Below are positions 51,923-61,034 of a stretch of 64,000 bases of DNA, one piece after another. The translations under genes were made by a program, and so were the position numbers. The stretch comes from Ga0077555 sp963761475 (GTDB lineage Bacteria; Pseudomonadota; Alphaproteobacteria; Rhizobiales; Hyphomicrobiaceae), in the NCBI GenBank assembly GCA_963761475.1, contig CAVXGT010000006.1, forward strand, positions 310,001 through 374,000, written 5' to 3'. The notes beneath the pieces are model-generated. The model worked only from the letters and a program-made list of their open reading frames with translations, did not search any database and was not told the origin of the DNA. Numbering within the stretch: position 1 is the first letter of the stretch; the number at the start of each line of letters is the position of its first letter.

Positions 51923-52837
51923 TTAGTGAAGCTTCGACCAAAGCCGCCGCTTGGCAAGGTAGAGCAGCACGGCTGTCACCAGCAGGTAGAGCATCACCAC
52001 CCAGCCCATGCTCTTGCGCTCGGTCAGGCGGGGGTCGGCGGCCCACGACAGGAACGCGGTCACGTCCTTGGCGTACTGGTCGACCGTCTGCGGGATGTCC
52101 TTGCTCTGGTACTTCACCCGCCCGTCGCTCAGCGGCGGGATCATGGCGATCTGATGTCCGGGGAAAGCTTCGTTGTAGCTCATGCCGGGCGTTAGCTTCA
52201 TGTCGGCCGGCGCCGTCTTATAGCCGACCAACAGCGCGTAGAGGTAGTCGGCGCCCGCTTCCTGGTATCCGTTGACGACATCCTTCAGCATCTGTGCGAC
52301 ATGACCGAGGATCGAGCCGTGATACTCAACGGTTCGTGCCTTGGTGATGATCGACAGGTCCGGCGGCAGTGCGCCATTCTGCGCGGCACGCGCTTGATTG
52401 TCGTTGTCGTAGGGCCCGAGGATCGGGTCCGACAACCGCGCCGGCCGCTTGATGATCTGGCCCTTGCGGGTGGCGATGTCGCCCTGGTCGTTGGGGCCGT
52501 CGAAGATCTGGTTCGGCCATTGTGCTGCCAGGGCCTTGACCGCCTCGGCATTGAACTGAGGTCCGTTGGGCTCTGAGAGATTGCGGAAATACACCCGCTT
52601 CAGCCCGTGGCAGGCCGCGCAGACTTCCTGGTAGACCTGAAAGCCGCGCTGCAGCTGCTCCTTGTCGAAGTGTCCACCTACCCCGGCAAAGGTCCAGTTC
52701 TGCCGCTCGATGTGTGGCGGCGCGCCATCACCAGCCGCAGTCGCGGGATGTGTCGGAATGGTGAGGGCAAGCCCGGTGAAAGCTGCGGCTGTCATTGCCA
52801 GCCGGGCCAGACCGGTGATCCCGAAGGTTGTCTTCAT
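51923..52837 (-). CDS. petC: cytochrome c1 of the bc1 complex
   Basis: A 304-residue heme protein that passes electrons from the Rieske protein to cytochrome c. Signal peptide (LTIPTHPATAA, cleaved near residue 35), heme motif CAACH at residues 73-77, the sixth ligand Met in IAMIPPL and one C-terminal anchor helix (MGWVVMLYLLVTAVLLYL). ATG 52837 follows CGGAGA. It is the last gene of petA-petB-petC, 23 bases after petB. In Bradyrhizobium-type species b and c1 are fused; here they are separate. Confidence 0.95.
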   Translation of the reverse strand: MKTTFGITGLARLAMTAAAFTGLALTIPTHPATAAGDGAPPHIERQNWTFAGVGGHFDKEQLQRGFQVYQEVCAACHGLKRVYFRNLSEPNGPQFNAEAVKALAAQWPNQIFDGPNDQGDIATRKGQIIKRPARLSDPILGPYDNDNQARAAQNGALPPDLSIITKARTVEYHGSILGHVAQMLKDVVNGYQEAGADYLYALLVGYKTAPADMKLTPGMSYNEAFPGHQIAMIPPLSDGRVKYQSKDIPQTVDQYAKDVTAFLSWAADPRLTERKSMGWVVMLYLLVTAVLLYLAKRRLWSKLH

Positions 52838-52860
52838 GGTCGTGTCTCCGGTCTCGATCT

Positions 52861-54123
52861 TCACTCGGCGGGCGCAGGCTTGGCGGCATCCTTGCCAAGG
52901 ACATCCTCGGTGATGGATCGCGGCATCTGCGATGGAGTCTCGAGCACACCGACAATCGGCATGATCAGCAGGAAGAAGGCGAAGTAGTAGATGGTGAAGA
53001 TCCTGGACCACACCACGTAGGCTCCCTCCGGCGGCTTGGCGCCGAGATAGCCAAGGCACACGAACGAGATGAAGAACAGCACCAGGAACCACTTGAAGAT
53101 CGGCCGGTACTTGGCTGAGCGAACCCTGCTGGTGTCGAGCCAGGGCACGAACAACCAGATCAGGATCGACCCGAACATCAACACCACACCGCCGAGCTTC
53201 GAAGGCACCGCCCTCAGGATCGCGTAGAACGGTAGGTAGTACCACTCAGGCACGATGTGCGGCGGCGTCACCAGCGGGTTGGCCTCGATGTAGTTGTCGG
53301 CGTGGCCGAGGTAGTCCGGCGCATAGAACACGAACCAAGCAAACAGCATGATGAAGACGAAGACGGCGAACAGATCCTTCATGACGGCGTAGGGCGCCAT
53401 CGGGACTGAATCGGAATGCGTCTTGATCTCGATGCCTGTCGGGTTGTTCTGCCCGACGACGTGCAGCGCCCAGATGTGCAGGCCAACGACGCCGGCGATC
53501 ACGAACGGCAGCAGGTAGTGCAGCGAGAAGAAGCGGTTGAGTGTCACGCCCGACACCGAGTATCCACCCCACAGCCACGTCACGATCTTGGTGCCGAGGC
53601 CCGGGATCACCGCATCGAGCGACGAGAACAGGTTGGTGATGACGGTCACGCCCCAGAAGCTCATCTGGCCCCATGGCAGTGTGTAGCCGAGGAAGCCCGT
53701 TGCCATCATGAGCAGGTAGATGATGACGCCGATGATCCAAAGCACCTCGCGCGGCGCCTTGTAGGAGCCGTAGTAGAAGCCTCGCGCGATGTGGATATAG
53801 ACGGCCAGGAAGAACATCGACGAGCCGACCATGTGCACGTTGCGGATCAGCCAACCGTAGTTGACGTCGCGCCGGATATGCTCGATCGCGTCGAAGGCCA
53901 GCTTGTCACTCGGCGTATAGTGCATGGCGAGCACGATGCCGGTCACGATCTGGATGGCGAGGCAGAAAGTCAGGATGGCGCCGAACGTCCAGAGGTAGTT
54001 GAGGTTGCGCGGCGTCGGAAAATCGACGAACTGGCCATGCATCATTCGTGTGAGCGGAAGGCGCTCATCCAACCATTGCTCGATGCGGGAGCCCGGCTTG
54101 TAGGTATCTTCGTGCTGTGCCAT
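52861..54123 (-). CDS. petB: cytochrome b of the bc1 complex
   Basis: A 420-residue integral membrane subunit with eight helices that binds two b hemes and forms the quinol oxidation and quinone reduction sites. Seen: the first heme region (HYTPSDKLAFDAIEHIRRD), IARGFYYGSYKAPRE, the second-helix heme ligand set, and the Qo-site PEWY motif in HIVPEWYYLPFYAILR. AAGGAA precedes ATG 54123. It is 86 bases downstream of petA. Confidence 0.97.
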   Translation of the reverse strand: MAQHEDTYKPGSRIEQWLDERLPLTRMMHGQFVDFPTPRNLNYLWTFGAILTFCLAIQIVTGIVLAMHYTPSDKLAFDAIEHIRRDVNYGWLIRNVHMVGSSMFFLAVYIHIARGFYYGSYKAPREVLWIIGVIIYLLMMATGFLGYTLPWGQMSFWGVTVITNLFSSLDAVIPGLGTKIVTWLWGGYSVSGVTLNRFFSLHYLLPFVIAGVVGLHIWALHVVGQNNPTGIEIKTHSDSVPMAPYAVMKDLFAVFVFIMLFAWFVFYAPDYLGHADNYIEANPLVTPPHIVPEWYYLPFYAILRAVPSKLGGVVLMFGSILIWLFVPWLDTSRVRSAKYRPIFKWFLVLFFISFVCLGYLGAKPPEGAYVVWSRIFTIYYFAFFLLIMPIVGVLETPSQMPRSITEDVLGKDAAKPAPAE

Positions 54124-54209
54124 GGGGCTTCATTCCTTGCGCTGCGGCCACCTGCCGGTAACCGCGGTCGTTCAACCGCAATTGGGCTGCGCCATCGCAG
54201 CCCCACGGT

Positions 54210-54782
54210 TCAGCCGATCTTGATCTTGGTCGCGGACAAGAATTCGTACGGAGGCACATCGAGGTTGGCTGGCGCCGGCCCTTTGCGGATCCGTCCGGAC
54301 GTATCGTAGTGCGAGCCGTGGCATGGGCAGAACCAGCCGCCGAATTCACCCTTGGCATCGGCCAGCCCCTGGCCCTTTGGGATGCAGCCGAGATGCGTGC
54401 AGATACCCACCAGCACCAGCCAGTTGGCATGGTCCTTCTTGACGCGGTTCTGGTCCGTCGCAGCGGCCGCGGCCGGCAGGCTTTCGTTGCGGGCCTTGCC
54501 GTCCTTGAGGTCGCCGAGGGTCACCTCGCGCGCCTTGGCCACCTCGTCCTTGGTGCGGTTGCGCACGAAGATGGGCTTGCCGCGCCACATGATGGTGATG
54601 GCCTGCCCCTCCTTGACGGGAGCAAGATCCACCTCGACCGAGGCCAGCGCCTGGGTCGACGCGTCCGGGTTCATCTGCTGGACCAGCGGCCATAGCGTAG
54701 CTGCTGCGCCGACTGCGGCCCAGCTCGTTGCCGCTACCGTCAAGAAATCTCGACGGTTCGGGTTTTCCGTCTCAGACGCCAA
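54210..54782 (-). CDS. petA: Rieske iron-sulfur subunit of the bc1 complex
   Basis: A 190-residue subunit carrying the [2Fe-2S] cluster that takes the first electron from ubiquinol. Cluster boxes are CTHLGC (residues 128-133) and CPCHGS (152-157). The N terminus NRRDFLTVAATSWAAVGAAA is a twin-arginine (Tat) anchor, as usual. The start is a TTG at 54782 preceded by AGGGAGG; longer ATG frames to 54863 lack a site. It is first in the bc1 operon, whose promoter lies in the 487-base gap before dinB. Confidence 0.96.
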   Translation of the reverse strand: MASETENPNRRDFLTVAATSWAAVGAAATLWPLVQQMNPDASTQALASVEVDLAPVKEGQAITIMWRGKPIFVRNRTKDEVAKAREVTLGDLKDGKARNESLPAAAAATDQNRVKKDHANWLVLVGICTHLGCIPKGQGLADAKGEFGGWFCPCHGSHYDTSGRIRKGPAPANLDVPPYEFLSATKIKIG

Positions 54783-55269
54783 GTTGGCCTCCCTAATCTT
54801 TTCATCCGCCTTTTCGCCCTCAAGACACGACCTCTTGCCGCGCCAGACAGAGCTGTCGTCCAACCGTCTTGAAAGGTTCTAAGGCGCCCTGTGTTCGGCA
54901 TGACAGGACGTATTGACGCGCGCTCGTTCTTGCATCGTTTGGCGAACCGGACAAGCACGCGAGCGAAGTTGCAAGAGGGGCAATTTGGCGCATCGGCATT
55001 TTTTGCCGCCATGCCGCCCGATTTTAAGTGCCGGCGCTCCGCCAGGCCGGGCCGTCTACGGGATCCGGCCTCCACGTCGTGGCGCCCCGGCGGGGTATGG
55101 CGCGCGGAGCCGATAAATGCAGTTTGTTCAGTGCCTTATTTGGCGGCCTCGTCAATCAGCGACAGCCCGGGCCAGCACCTCGCCGGCGCCCCTGCTTGGA
55201 TCTTGGTGCGACATGCCTCTATAGAGGCCATCTGATAAGGGCTTGGCCCTTGCCCTTGAGGAGCCCGCC
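54783..55269. other. divergent promoter region between petA and dinB
   Basis: About 487 bases without a supported gene. It should hold the promoters of the leftward bc1 operon and rightward dinB. A sigma70-like box pair for dinB is given separately. A GTTC-N7-GTTT sequence at 54926-54940 resembles half of an alphaproteobacterial LexA site but is far from dinB and mismatched, so it is not called. Confidence 0.5.
55196..55225 (+). promoter_or_regulatory. sigma70-type promoter of dinB
   Basis: TTGGAT (55196-55201) and TATAGA (55220-55225) with 18 bases between, 45 bases before the start codon of dinB. Both hexamers are close to the consensus. Confidence 0.5.
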
Positions 55270-56436
55270 ATGCGTGCGCTCTGCCGAGATTGCTGCCAAT
55301 GGCACCGGGCCGGCCCACCGGGCTGCCCCGATTGCGGGTCCTCGCGCTTGATCGCCCACCCCGAAATCGAGCGCCTGACCATCGCCCACATCGATTGCGA
55401 TGCGTTCTATGCCTCCGTCGAGAAGCGCGATCGTCCGCATTTGCGCGAGGAGCCCTTGATCGTTGGGCACGATGGCGGCCGCGGTGTCGTGACCACGGCC
55501 TGCTATATCGCCCGCCGCTCCGGTGTCCGTTCGGCCATGCCCATGTTCCAGGCAATGGAGCGATGCCCCGAAGCCGTTGTGATCCCACCGGACATGGCCA
55601 AGTACCGCCGCGTCGGCCTCGAGGTGCGTGAAATCTTCCGCGAGGCGACCGACATCATCGAGCCGGTGTCGCTCGATGAAGCCTATCTGGATCTTTCACC
55701 GGAGTACCTGCATCAGCCCATGCCGGCGGCCGAGGCTCTGGCCTTGATTGCTCACCGCGTCGAGGCGGACATCGGTATCACCGTGTCGATCGGCCTCGCG
55801 CCGAACAAGCTGCTCGCCAAGCTCGCATCGGAACTGCAAAAGCCACGCGGTTTCTCGATCATCGGCAGAGCTGAGGCGCGCGCCTTTCTCTCCGCCCTGC
55901 CTGTTGCCAAAATCAACGGCGTGGGTCCCGCAACGCAGCGCCGCCTGGAAGCGGCTGGCATCTCTACTATTGGTGATCTTCAGAACCTGAGCGAGGCTGA
56001 GCTGGTTGCGAGGCATGGCCGTTTTGGTCGGCGACTTGCGGGATTTGCGGTTGGCGAGGATGAACGCGCCGTCATGCCCGACCGCCCCACCAAGTCGATT
56101 TCCGCCGAGACCACGTTCCGCCGTGACACAGCCTCGCGTGACGAGTTGATGGCGACGCTGGAGCGGCTGGCGCCGCGCGTCGCCGATGCACTGGTGCGCA
56201 AGGGGCTGGCGGGCTCGGCGGTGGTCGTGAAGCTCAAGACGTCGAGCTTCCGCACCGTCACGCGTACGCGACGCCTCGCCAATCCGACGCAACGCGCCGA
56301 CCTTCTTCTGGAAGCCGCCCGCCCCCTCGTCGAGAAGGAGGCGGACGGCCGTTTGTTCCGCCTGGCCGGCATCGGCGTCGACGGTGTTGTTCCGGCCGCC
56401 GAAGCCGATCCCCCCGACCTGTTCGGAAAGGCTTGA
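55270..56436 (+). CDS. dinB: DNA polymerase IV (Y-family)
   Basis: A 388-residue translesion polymerase. An N-terminal Cys pair set (Cys5, Cys8, Cys19, Cys22) forms a zinc-ribbon-like extension found in alphaproteobacterial DinB. The palm follows with IAHIDCDAFYASVEKRD (Asp42, Asp44), the catalytic SLDEAYLD, and the fingers and little-finger parts (GVGPATQRRLEAAG helix-hairpin-helix). The C-terminal DPPDLFGKA is a sliding-clamp binding tail. GAGGAG precedes ATG 55270. It converges on the nitroreductase gene. Confidence 0.95.
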   Translation: MRALCRDCCQWHRAGPPGCPDCGSSRLIAHPEIERLTIAHIDCDAFYASVEKRDRPHLREEPLIVGHDGGRGVVTTACYIARRSGVRSAMPMFQAMERCPEAVVIPPDMAKYRRVGLEVREIFREATDIIEPVSLDEAYLDLSPEYLHQPMPAAEALALIAHRVEADIGITVSIGLAPNKLLAKLASELQKPRGFSIIGRAEARAFLSALPVAKINGVGPATQRRLEAAGISTIGDLQNLSEAELVARHGRFGRRLAGFAVGEDERAVMPDRPTKSISAETTFRRDTASRDELMATLERLAPRVADALVRKGLAGSAVVVKLKTSSFRTVTRTRRLANPTQRADLLLEAARPLVEKEADGRLFRLAGIGVDGVVPAAEADPPDLFGKA

Positions 56437-56468
56437 GTTCGCAATCCCTCGCAGCAATGGCGCTGGAG

Positions 56469-57314
56469 CTATTTCAGAGGGAAACCCAACGCCTTGATCG
56501 CGGCCGTCATCTTGTCGCGCCCGCTCAGCGATTTAATCGGACCCATCCGGTTGAGCACGCGCTCGGTCCAGTTGTACTGGCTCATTTCGTGTGCCTTGGA
56601 ATAACGCGCCAGCTCTTCGTCGTAGGCCTTTCGGTTGGCGCCATCCTTGCTCACATCGTAGCGGTCGCGGTAGAGGATCGCGTGCTGGGCAAGGCGCGGC
56701 TTGACCGACGATTCAGCACCCGGCTTTGCATAGCCAACGCACAGTCCGAACACGCACATGGTGCCAGGCGGCAGACCGAGCAACTCTGCGACGCGGGAGA
56801 CGTTGTTGCGCATGGCGCCGATGTAGACGGTGGAGAGCCCCAGCGATTCGGCGGCTACCACCGCGTTCTGCGCTGCCAGCGCCGCGTCGATCGCCGCCAC
56901 CAGGAATGTCTCCAGGAACGGCAGGCCCTCGAGCGGCGTGTTCTCAGCCTGTCCCATGCGCTCGTTGCGCGACACGTCGGCAAGGAAGCACAGGAACAGC
57001 GGGCATTCGACGATATGCTGCTGGTTGTTGGCGATCTTGGCGCACTCGGCGCGCACCGCTGGATCGGTCACCTGCACGACCGACCAGGTCTGCAGGTTGG
57101 ACGAGGTCGCGGCAGACTGCGCGGCCGCAATCATCGTCTCGAGTGTCCCCGCCGGCACGGCATCGGGCTTGTAGCCACGCACCGAGCGATGCGTCATCAG
57201 TGTGCCGATCACGTCGTTCCAGGGGCCCGCTGCCGGCATGGCGGCGGCGCCGTAGCGCTCCGTCAGGGCCTGCATCTTGGGCGCGAGTTTCAGCGTTGCG
57301 GCAGCGTCGTTCAT
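56469..57314 (-). CDS. nitroreductase family protein (NfsA-like)
   Basis: A 281-residue FMN-dependent oxidoreductase. Landmarks are THRSVRGYKPDAVPAGTLE (FMN phosphate contact), AAQSAATSSNLQTWSVV, GLSTVYIGAMRNN and VFGLCVGYA near the middle, with a C-terminal helical swapped segment. It reduces nitro or quinone compounds with NADPH. ATG 57314 follows TGGAG; it lies 46 bases downstream of zapE and is probably co-transcribed. Confidence 0.9.
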   Translation of the reverse strand: MNDAAATLKLAPKMQALTERYGAAAMPAAGPWNDVIGTLMTHRSVRGYKPDAVPAGTLETMIAAAQSAATSSNLQTWSVVQVTDPAVRAECAKIANNQQHIVECPLFLCFLADVSRNERMGQAENTPLEGLPFLETFLVAAIDAALAAQNAVVAAESLGLSTVYIGAMRNNVSRVAELLGLPPGTMCVFGLCVGYAKPGAESSVKPRLAQHAILYRDRYDVSKDGANRKAYDEELARYSKAHEMSQYNWTERVLNRMGPIKSLSGRDKMTAAIKALGFPLK

Positions 57315-57360
57315 GCTCTGGCTCCATTGCGGCGGTGAGGGGATGCTCGGGATCGTTGGG

Positions 57361-58500
57361 TCAACTAGCGGCGTTGGTGGCTTCGCTCGGATGGGCCGCC
57401 TCCAGCCGCTCCATGCGGCTCTCGAGATAGGCGGCCGAGCGCATCTCGATGAGGCGGCTCGCCGTGCGCTCGAACAGGAAGGATTCATCCCCCGCTGGAT
57501 GCAACGCGTCCGGTTCGGCATCTGCGGACGCGATCAGCCCGACCCGCGCATCATAGAGCGTATCGATCAGCGTGATGAAGCGGCGGGCCGCAGCGCGCCG
57601 CTCAGGCACGAGCTTGGGAATGCCGTCGAGAATGACGGTGTGGAAGCGGTGCGCGATCGCCAGGTAGTCGAGCGCCCCGAGCGGCCGGTCACACAATTCG
57701 TCGAAGGTGAAGCGGGCGACCCCGCGCGCGCCCTCCGGCACGCGCACGTTGCGCCCCTTGACGTCGAGATCGATGACGCGGCCCTTGGCGAGGCCGGTCA
57801 GCCGCTTGAATGCAGCAGCCAGCGCGGCCGACGCCTTGCCATCGGCCGGTGTGAAGTAGAGTTGCTGGCCCTCGAGCTTCTCAAGCCGGAAGTCCTTCGA
57901 GGATTCGAGCTCGACCACCTCCATGTTGGCCTCGATCAGCGCGATCGAGGGGACGAAGAGCTGGCGGTTGAGGCCGTTCTTGTAGAGCCCCTGCGGCGGC
58001 ACGTTCGAGGTCGCAACCATCACCACGCCGCGTTCGAACAGACCCTTGAACAAGCGGCCCAGGATCATGGCATCAGCAATATCGGTGACATGCAACTCGT
58101 CGAAACAGAGCAGGCTTGCGCTCGCAGCGATTTCGCCGGCCACATGCGGGATCGGGTCGCCCTCGACCCTTTTCCGGGCAGCCCCGATGCGATCGTGCGT
58201 TTCGGCCATGAACTCGTGGAAATGGAGCCGGCGCTTCGAGGCGACGTCGGTCGACTGGTGGAACAGATCCATGAGCACCGTCTTGCCACGCCCGACCTTG
58301 CCCCAGATATAGAGCCCGCGCGGTGGCGGCTCGCTCTTGGCGAAGAGTCCTCCGAAGCTCCAGCGTCGCCCCGGCCGCTGGCGCGCGAGCGCCTTCGCCA
58401 GCTCATCCAAGCGCTCCGCGATCGCGAGCTGCGCCGGGTTGGCATCCATCTCGCCGGCAGCGATGCGTGCTTTCAGCGTCTCGAGCGGACCATCGGCCAT
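57361..58500 (-). CDS. zapE: AFG1-like ATPase ZapE
   Basis: A 379-residue AAA-type ATPase that associates with FtsZ and supports division in stress. Walker A is WGKVGRGKTVLMD, Walker B SLLCFDEL, followed by VMVATSNVPPQGLYKNGLNR and RFTFDELCDRPLGALDY. Length is normal for the family. ATG 58500 is preferred; the frame upstream to 58632 has no ribosome binding site and would be unusual. It leads an operon with the nitroreductase gene. Confidence 0.93.
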   Translation of the reverse strand: MADGPLETLKARIAAGEMDANPAQLAIAERLDELAKALARQRPGRRWSFGGLFAKSEPPPRGLYIWGKVGRGKTVLMDLFHQSTDVASKRRLHFHEFMAETHDRIGAARKRVEGDPIPHVAGEIAASASLLCFDELHVTDIADAMILGRLFKGLFERGVVMVATSNVPPQGLYKNGLNRQLFVPSIALIEANMEVVELESSKDFRLEKLEGQQLYFTPADGKASAALAAAFKRLTGLAKGRVIDLDVKGRNVRVPEGARGVARFTFDELCDRPLGALDYLAIAHRFHTVILDGIPKLVPERRAAARRFITLIDTLYDARVGLIASADAEPDALHPAGDESFLFERTASRLIEMRSAAYLESRMERLEAAHPSEATNAAS

Positions 58501-58782
58501 GGGCTTTGTGCGGATTCCGGTAGGGAGGGTAATGAGGTCGTGCCGGCTGTGGCGGGCGACGGGCGGGTAGCGGCAAGTTTTCAAGAATGCTCGGCTAGCG
58601 CTCATGCCGGGTCTGGTCAAGTGCGGATGCAAGCTGTGCGCTCGCGCTGCGATGCCGCCCCTGTCCTTTGCGAGAAAGGCGGGCTAGGAGTTCATCGAGG
58701 GTCTAGCGGATCGCGGATGGTACCTCCACCCGCAGGTATGCCCCGCGACCGGCAAACACAATTGTCACACGAGGAGAAAGAC

Positions 58783-59679
58783 ATGGCGAAAGTATCCTTC
58801 ATTGGTCTGGGCGTGATGGGCTACCCGATGGCAGGCCACCTGCTGCGCAAGGGCGGCCACGAGCTCACCGTCTACAACAGGACCTTTGCAAAGGCCGAGA
58901 AGTGGGTTTCAGAGTATGGCGCCGGTACGGCCGCCAAGACCCCTGCGGAAGCCGCCAAAGGCGCCGACTTCGTGTTCTGTTGCGTCGGTAACGACGACGA
59001 CCTGAGATCAGTGACAACCGCCAAAGACGGCGCCTTCGAGACGGTCGCCAAGGGCGCTGTTTTCATTGACAATACAACCGCTTCCGCCAATGTCGCCCGC
59101 GAGCTCTATGGCATCGCCAAGGCCAAGGGTTTCGGCTTCATCGACGCCCCCGTGTCCGGTGGTCAGGCTGGCGCTGAAAACGGCGTCCTCACCGTCATGT
59201 GCGGCGGCGACAAGGCCACCTTCGACCGGGCCAAGCCGGTGATCGACACTTATGCTCGTGCCGTCAACCTGATCGGTGAGCCGGGCTCCGGACAGCTCAC
59301 CAAGATGGTCAACCAGATCTGCATTTCCGGCCTCGTGCAGGCCCTGTCGGAAGGCATCCACTTCGCCCAGAAGGCAGGCCTCGATATTCCTCTGGTGATC
59401 GAAACCATCTCCAAAGGCGCCGCCGGCTCCTGGCAGATGGACAATCGCTGGAAGGCGATGATGGAGGGTAAGTACGATTTCGGGTTTGCCGTCAATTGGA
59501 TGCGCAAGGATCTGTCCATCGCCATCGAGGAATCCCGCAAGAACGGCGCCCATCTGCCGGTCGCAGCCCTGGTCGACCAGTTCTATTCCGAGGTGCAACG
59601 CCTTGGCGGCGGACGCTGGGATACCTGCAGCCTGCTGGCTCGCCTCAACAATCAGAGCGCCGACGCCAAGAAAGCCTGA
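58783..59679 (+). CDS. NAD(P)-dependent beta-hydroxyacid dehydrogenase
   Basis: A 298-residue enzyme of the 3-hydroxyisobutyrate dehydrogenase family. The N-terminal dinucleotide motif is VSFIGLGVMGYPMAGHLL, then IDAPVSGGQAGAENG (substrate loop) and the catalytic Lys in QLTKMVNQ. Substrates include 3-hydroxyisobutyrate, tartronate semialdehyde or succinic semialdehyde; the exact one is not fixed. GAGGAG precedes ATG 58783. It is a single gene, divergent from zapE. Confidence 0.93.
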   Translation: MAKVSFIGLGVMGYPMAGHLLRKGGHELTVYNRTFAKAEKWVSEYGAGTAAKTPAEAAKGADFVFCCVGNDDDLRSVTTAKDGAFETVAKGAVFIDNTTASANVARELYGIAKAKGFGFIDAPVSGGQAGAENGVLTVMCGGDKATFDRAKPVIDTYARAVNLIGEPGSGQLTKMVNQICISGLVQALSEGIHFAQKAGLDIPLVIETISKGAAGSWQMDNRWKAMMEGKYDFGFAVNWMRKDLSIAIEESRKNGAHLPVAALVDQFYSEVQRLGGGRWDTCSLLARLNNQSADAKKA

Positions 59680-59697
59680 GATCGCAATAACCGGTGA

Positions 59698-59725
59698 GGC
59701 GGCTCGGATGTCAGTTCGAGCCGCC
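59698..59725 (+). terminator. possible hairpin terminator after the dehydrogenase
   Basis: A 9-bp perfect stem (GGCGGCTCG at 59698-59706 with CGAGCCGCC at 59717-59725) and a 10-nt loop, 19 bases after the stop codon. There is no T run, so it may be a Rho-dependent or weak terminator. Confidence 0.35.
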
Positions 59726-59867
59726 GGCATGGTGTCCTGGATGCGCTCGCCGTCGCCGTTCGCATTCTTGACATCGGGAACGGAGACGAACGGAGACGAA
59801 GGAGGAGGCCGCTGCGAGACCGCCACCAAGCATCGTGATGCGGTGACCGCCCGGTAAGATCGGCCGA

Positions 59868-61034
59868 TCACTCCGCCAAAATAGTCTCGCGCCAGATCGC
59901 AGCAGCCCGCTCGGCCTGCAGCCGGTCGCCTGCCGACAGTTTTTCCACGACCTCGTCTAACCGGGCATCATCGATGCCGCCGGCCTTGGCGATGAGGTGC
60001 CATTTGGCGGCCTCGACCGGGTTCTTTTGCACCCCGAGGCCGGCCGCATAGGCCCGCGCCAGGCGGTTCTGTGCAACGGGCAGCCCTTTGATGGCCGCCG
60101 CCTTCAGCAACGCCCCCGCACGCTTGGGATCGGGCGGCGTTCCCTGGCCCTTGAACAGGATCAACGCATACTCGAGCTCGGCCTCCGGGTAGCGTTCGTC
60201 GGCCGCCTTGCCGATCCACGTCGCCGCCTCAAAGGCATTGGGCTCCATGCCGGTGCCTGTCCCCGTGGCATAGAGCGTGCCGAGGTCATACATCGCGGCA
60301 ACGACGCCCTTCTCCGCCGCATACCGCATAAGCTGGAAGGCGCGTCCGGGGTTCTCGGGTTTACCCGTTCCCGCAAGGAACAGCAGCGCCAGATTGTAGC
60401 AGGCTTCCGCATGCCCCTTGCGGGCTGCCTGCTCGATAAGCTCGGCGGCACGGCCCAGGTCCTTCTTGACGCCGTCGCCGCGTGCATAGAGCAGTCCCAG
60501 CCCAAGCATCGCCTCGAGGTCGCCGAGCGCCGCACCGCGCTCGTACCATTGGGCGGCAAGTCCAGCATTCTGCGGCACGCCAAGTCCCTCGGCATGGATC
60601 CGGGCGACGAGCGTGTGCGCCACGCCATCGCCTTGTGCGGCTCGCTTGGCTGCGATCGACAATGACGTGAGGTAGCGCCCTTGCTCGAAGGCATCGTAGG
60701 CGGGGTCTGTGCCGGGACCATCCGGGCCCGGAGCCGCAGGCAGGTGCGGCAATACCGTGCGCGGCGCTATTTTGCTGCCGCTGCCGGTAGACTTCAGACG
60801 CGGCATCGGTTGCGCTGAGGGCGCCAGTGTCTGGCTTTTGACCTTGGTCGTGCCTGGGGGACGGGCTTGATGCGTCGCGTTGGCCGGCGAGATCCGTTGC
60901 TGCCAGGGGTTCTTTTCAGCCAGGCAATAGCCACCTGGCGCCGAAGCCAGCAGCATGGCCAGGCCTGCCGCCAGCCCCCGGAATGCCCGCGGGGTCGAGC
61001 CCACCACCAGCCATGCCGCCTCCCGACCGGTCAT
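59868..61034 (-). CDS. exported SEL1-repeat protein
   Basis: A 388-residue protein with an N-terminal hydrophobic segment (GLAAGLAMLLASAPGGYCLA), a Pro/Lys-rich linker (about residues 45-105) and at least six SEL1 repeats of 36 residues (for example DLEAMLGLGLLYARGDGVKK, AEACYNLALLFLAGTGKPE, AQNRLARAYAAGLGVQKNP). Such repeats bind partner proteins. It may be periplasmic, as for ExoR or Slp-type regulators, but is not ExoR itself. Its start overlaps the thiE stop codon in an ATGA arrangement, so the genes are coupled. Confidence 0.87.
   Translation of the reverse strand: MTGREAAWLVVGSTPRAFRGLAAGLAMLLASAPGGYCLAEKNPWQQRISPANATHQARPPGTTKVKSQTLAPSAQPMPRLKSTGSGSKIAPRTVLPHLPAAPGPDGPGTDPAYDAFEQGRYLTSLSIAAKRAAQGDGVAHTLVARIHAEGLGVPQNAGLAAQWYERGAALGDLEAMLGLGLLYARGDGVKKDLGRAAELIEQAARKGHAEACYNLALLFLAGTGKPENPGRAFQLMRYAAEKGVVAAMYDLGTLYATGTGTGMEPNAFEAATWIGKAADERYPEAELEYALILFKGQGTPPDPKRAGALLKAAAIKGLPVAQNRLARAYAAGLGVQKNPVEAAKWHLIAKAGGIDDARLDEVVEKLSAGDRLQAERAAAIWRETILAE

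Noticed and set aside
54926..54940. GTTC-N7-GTTT as a possible LexA box for dinB
   Set aside because: One half has a mismatch and it lies over 340 bases before dinB and far upstream of its promoter.
59781..59800. Tandem 10-base repeat CGGAGACGAA
   Set aside because: Only two units, in a non-coding gap; could be chance or a small duplication.
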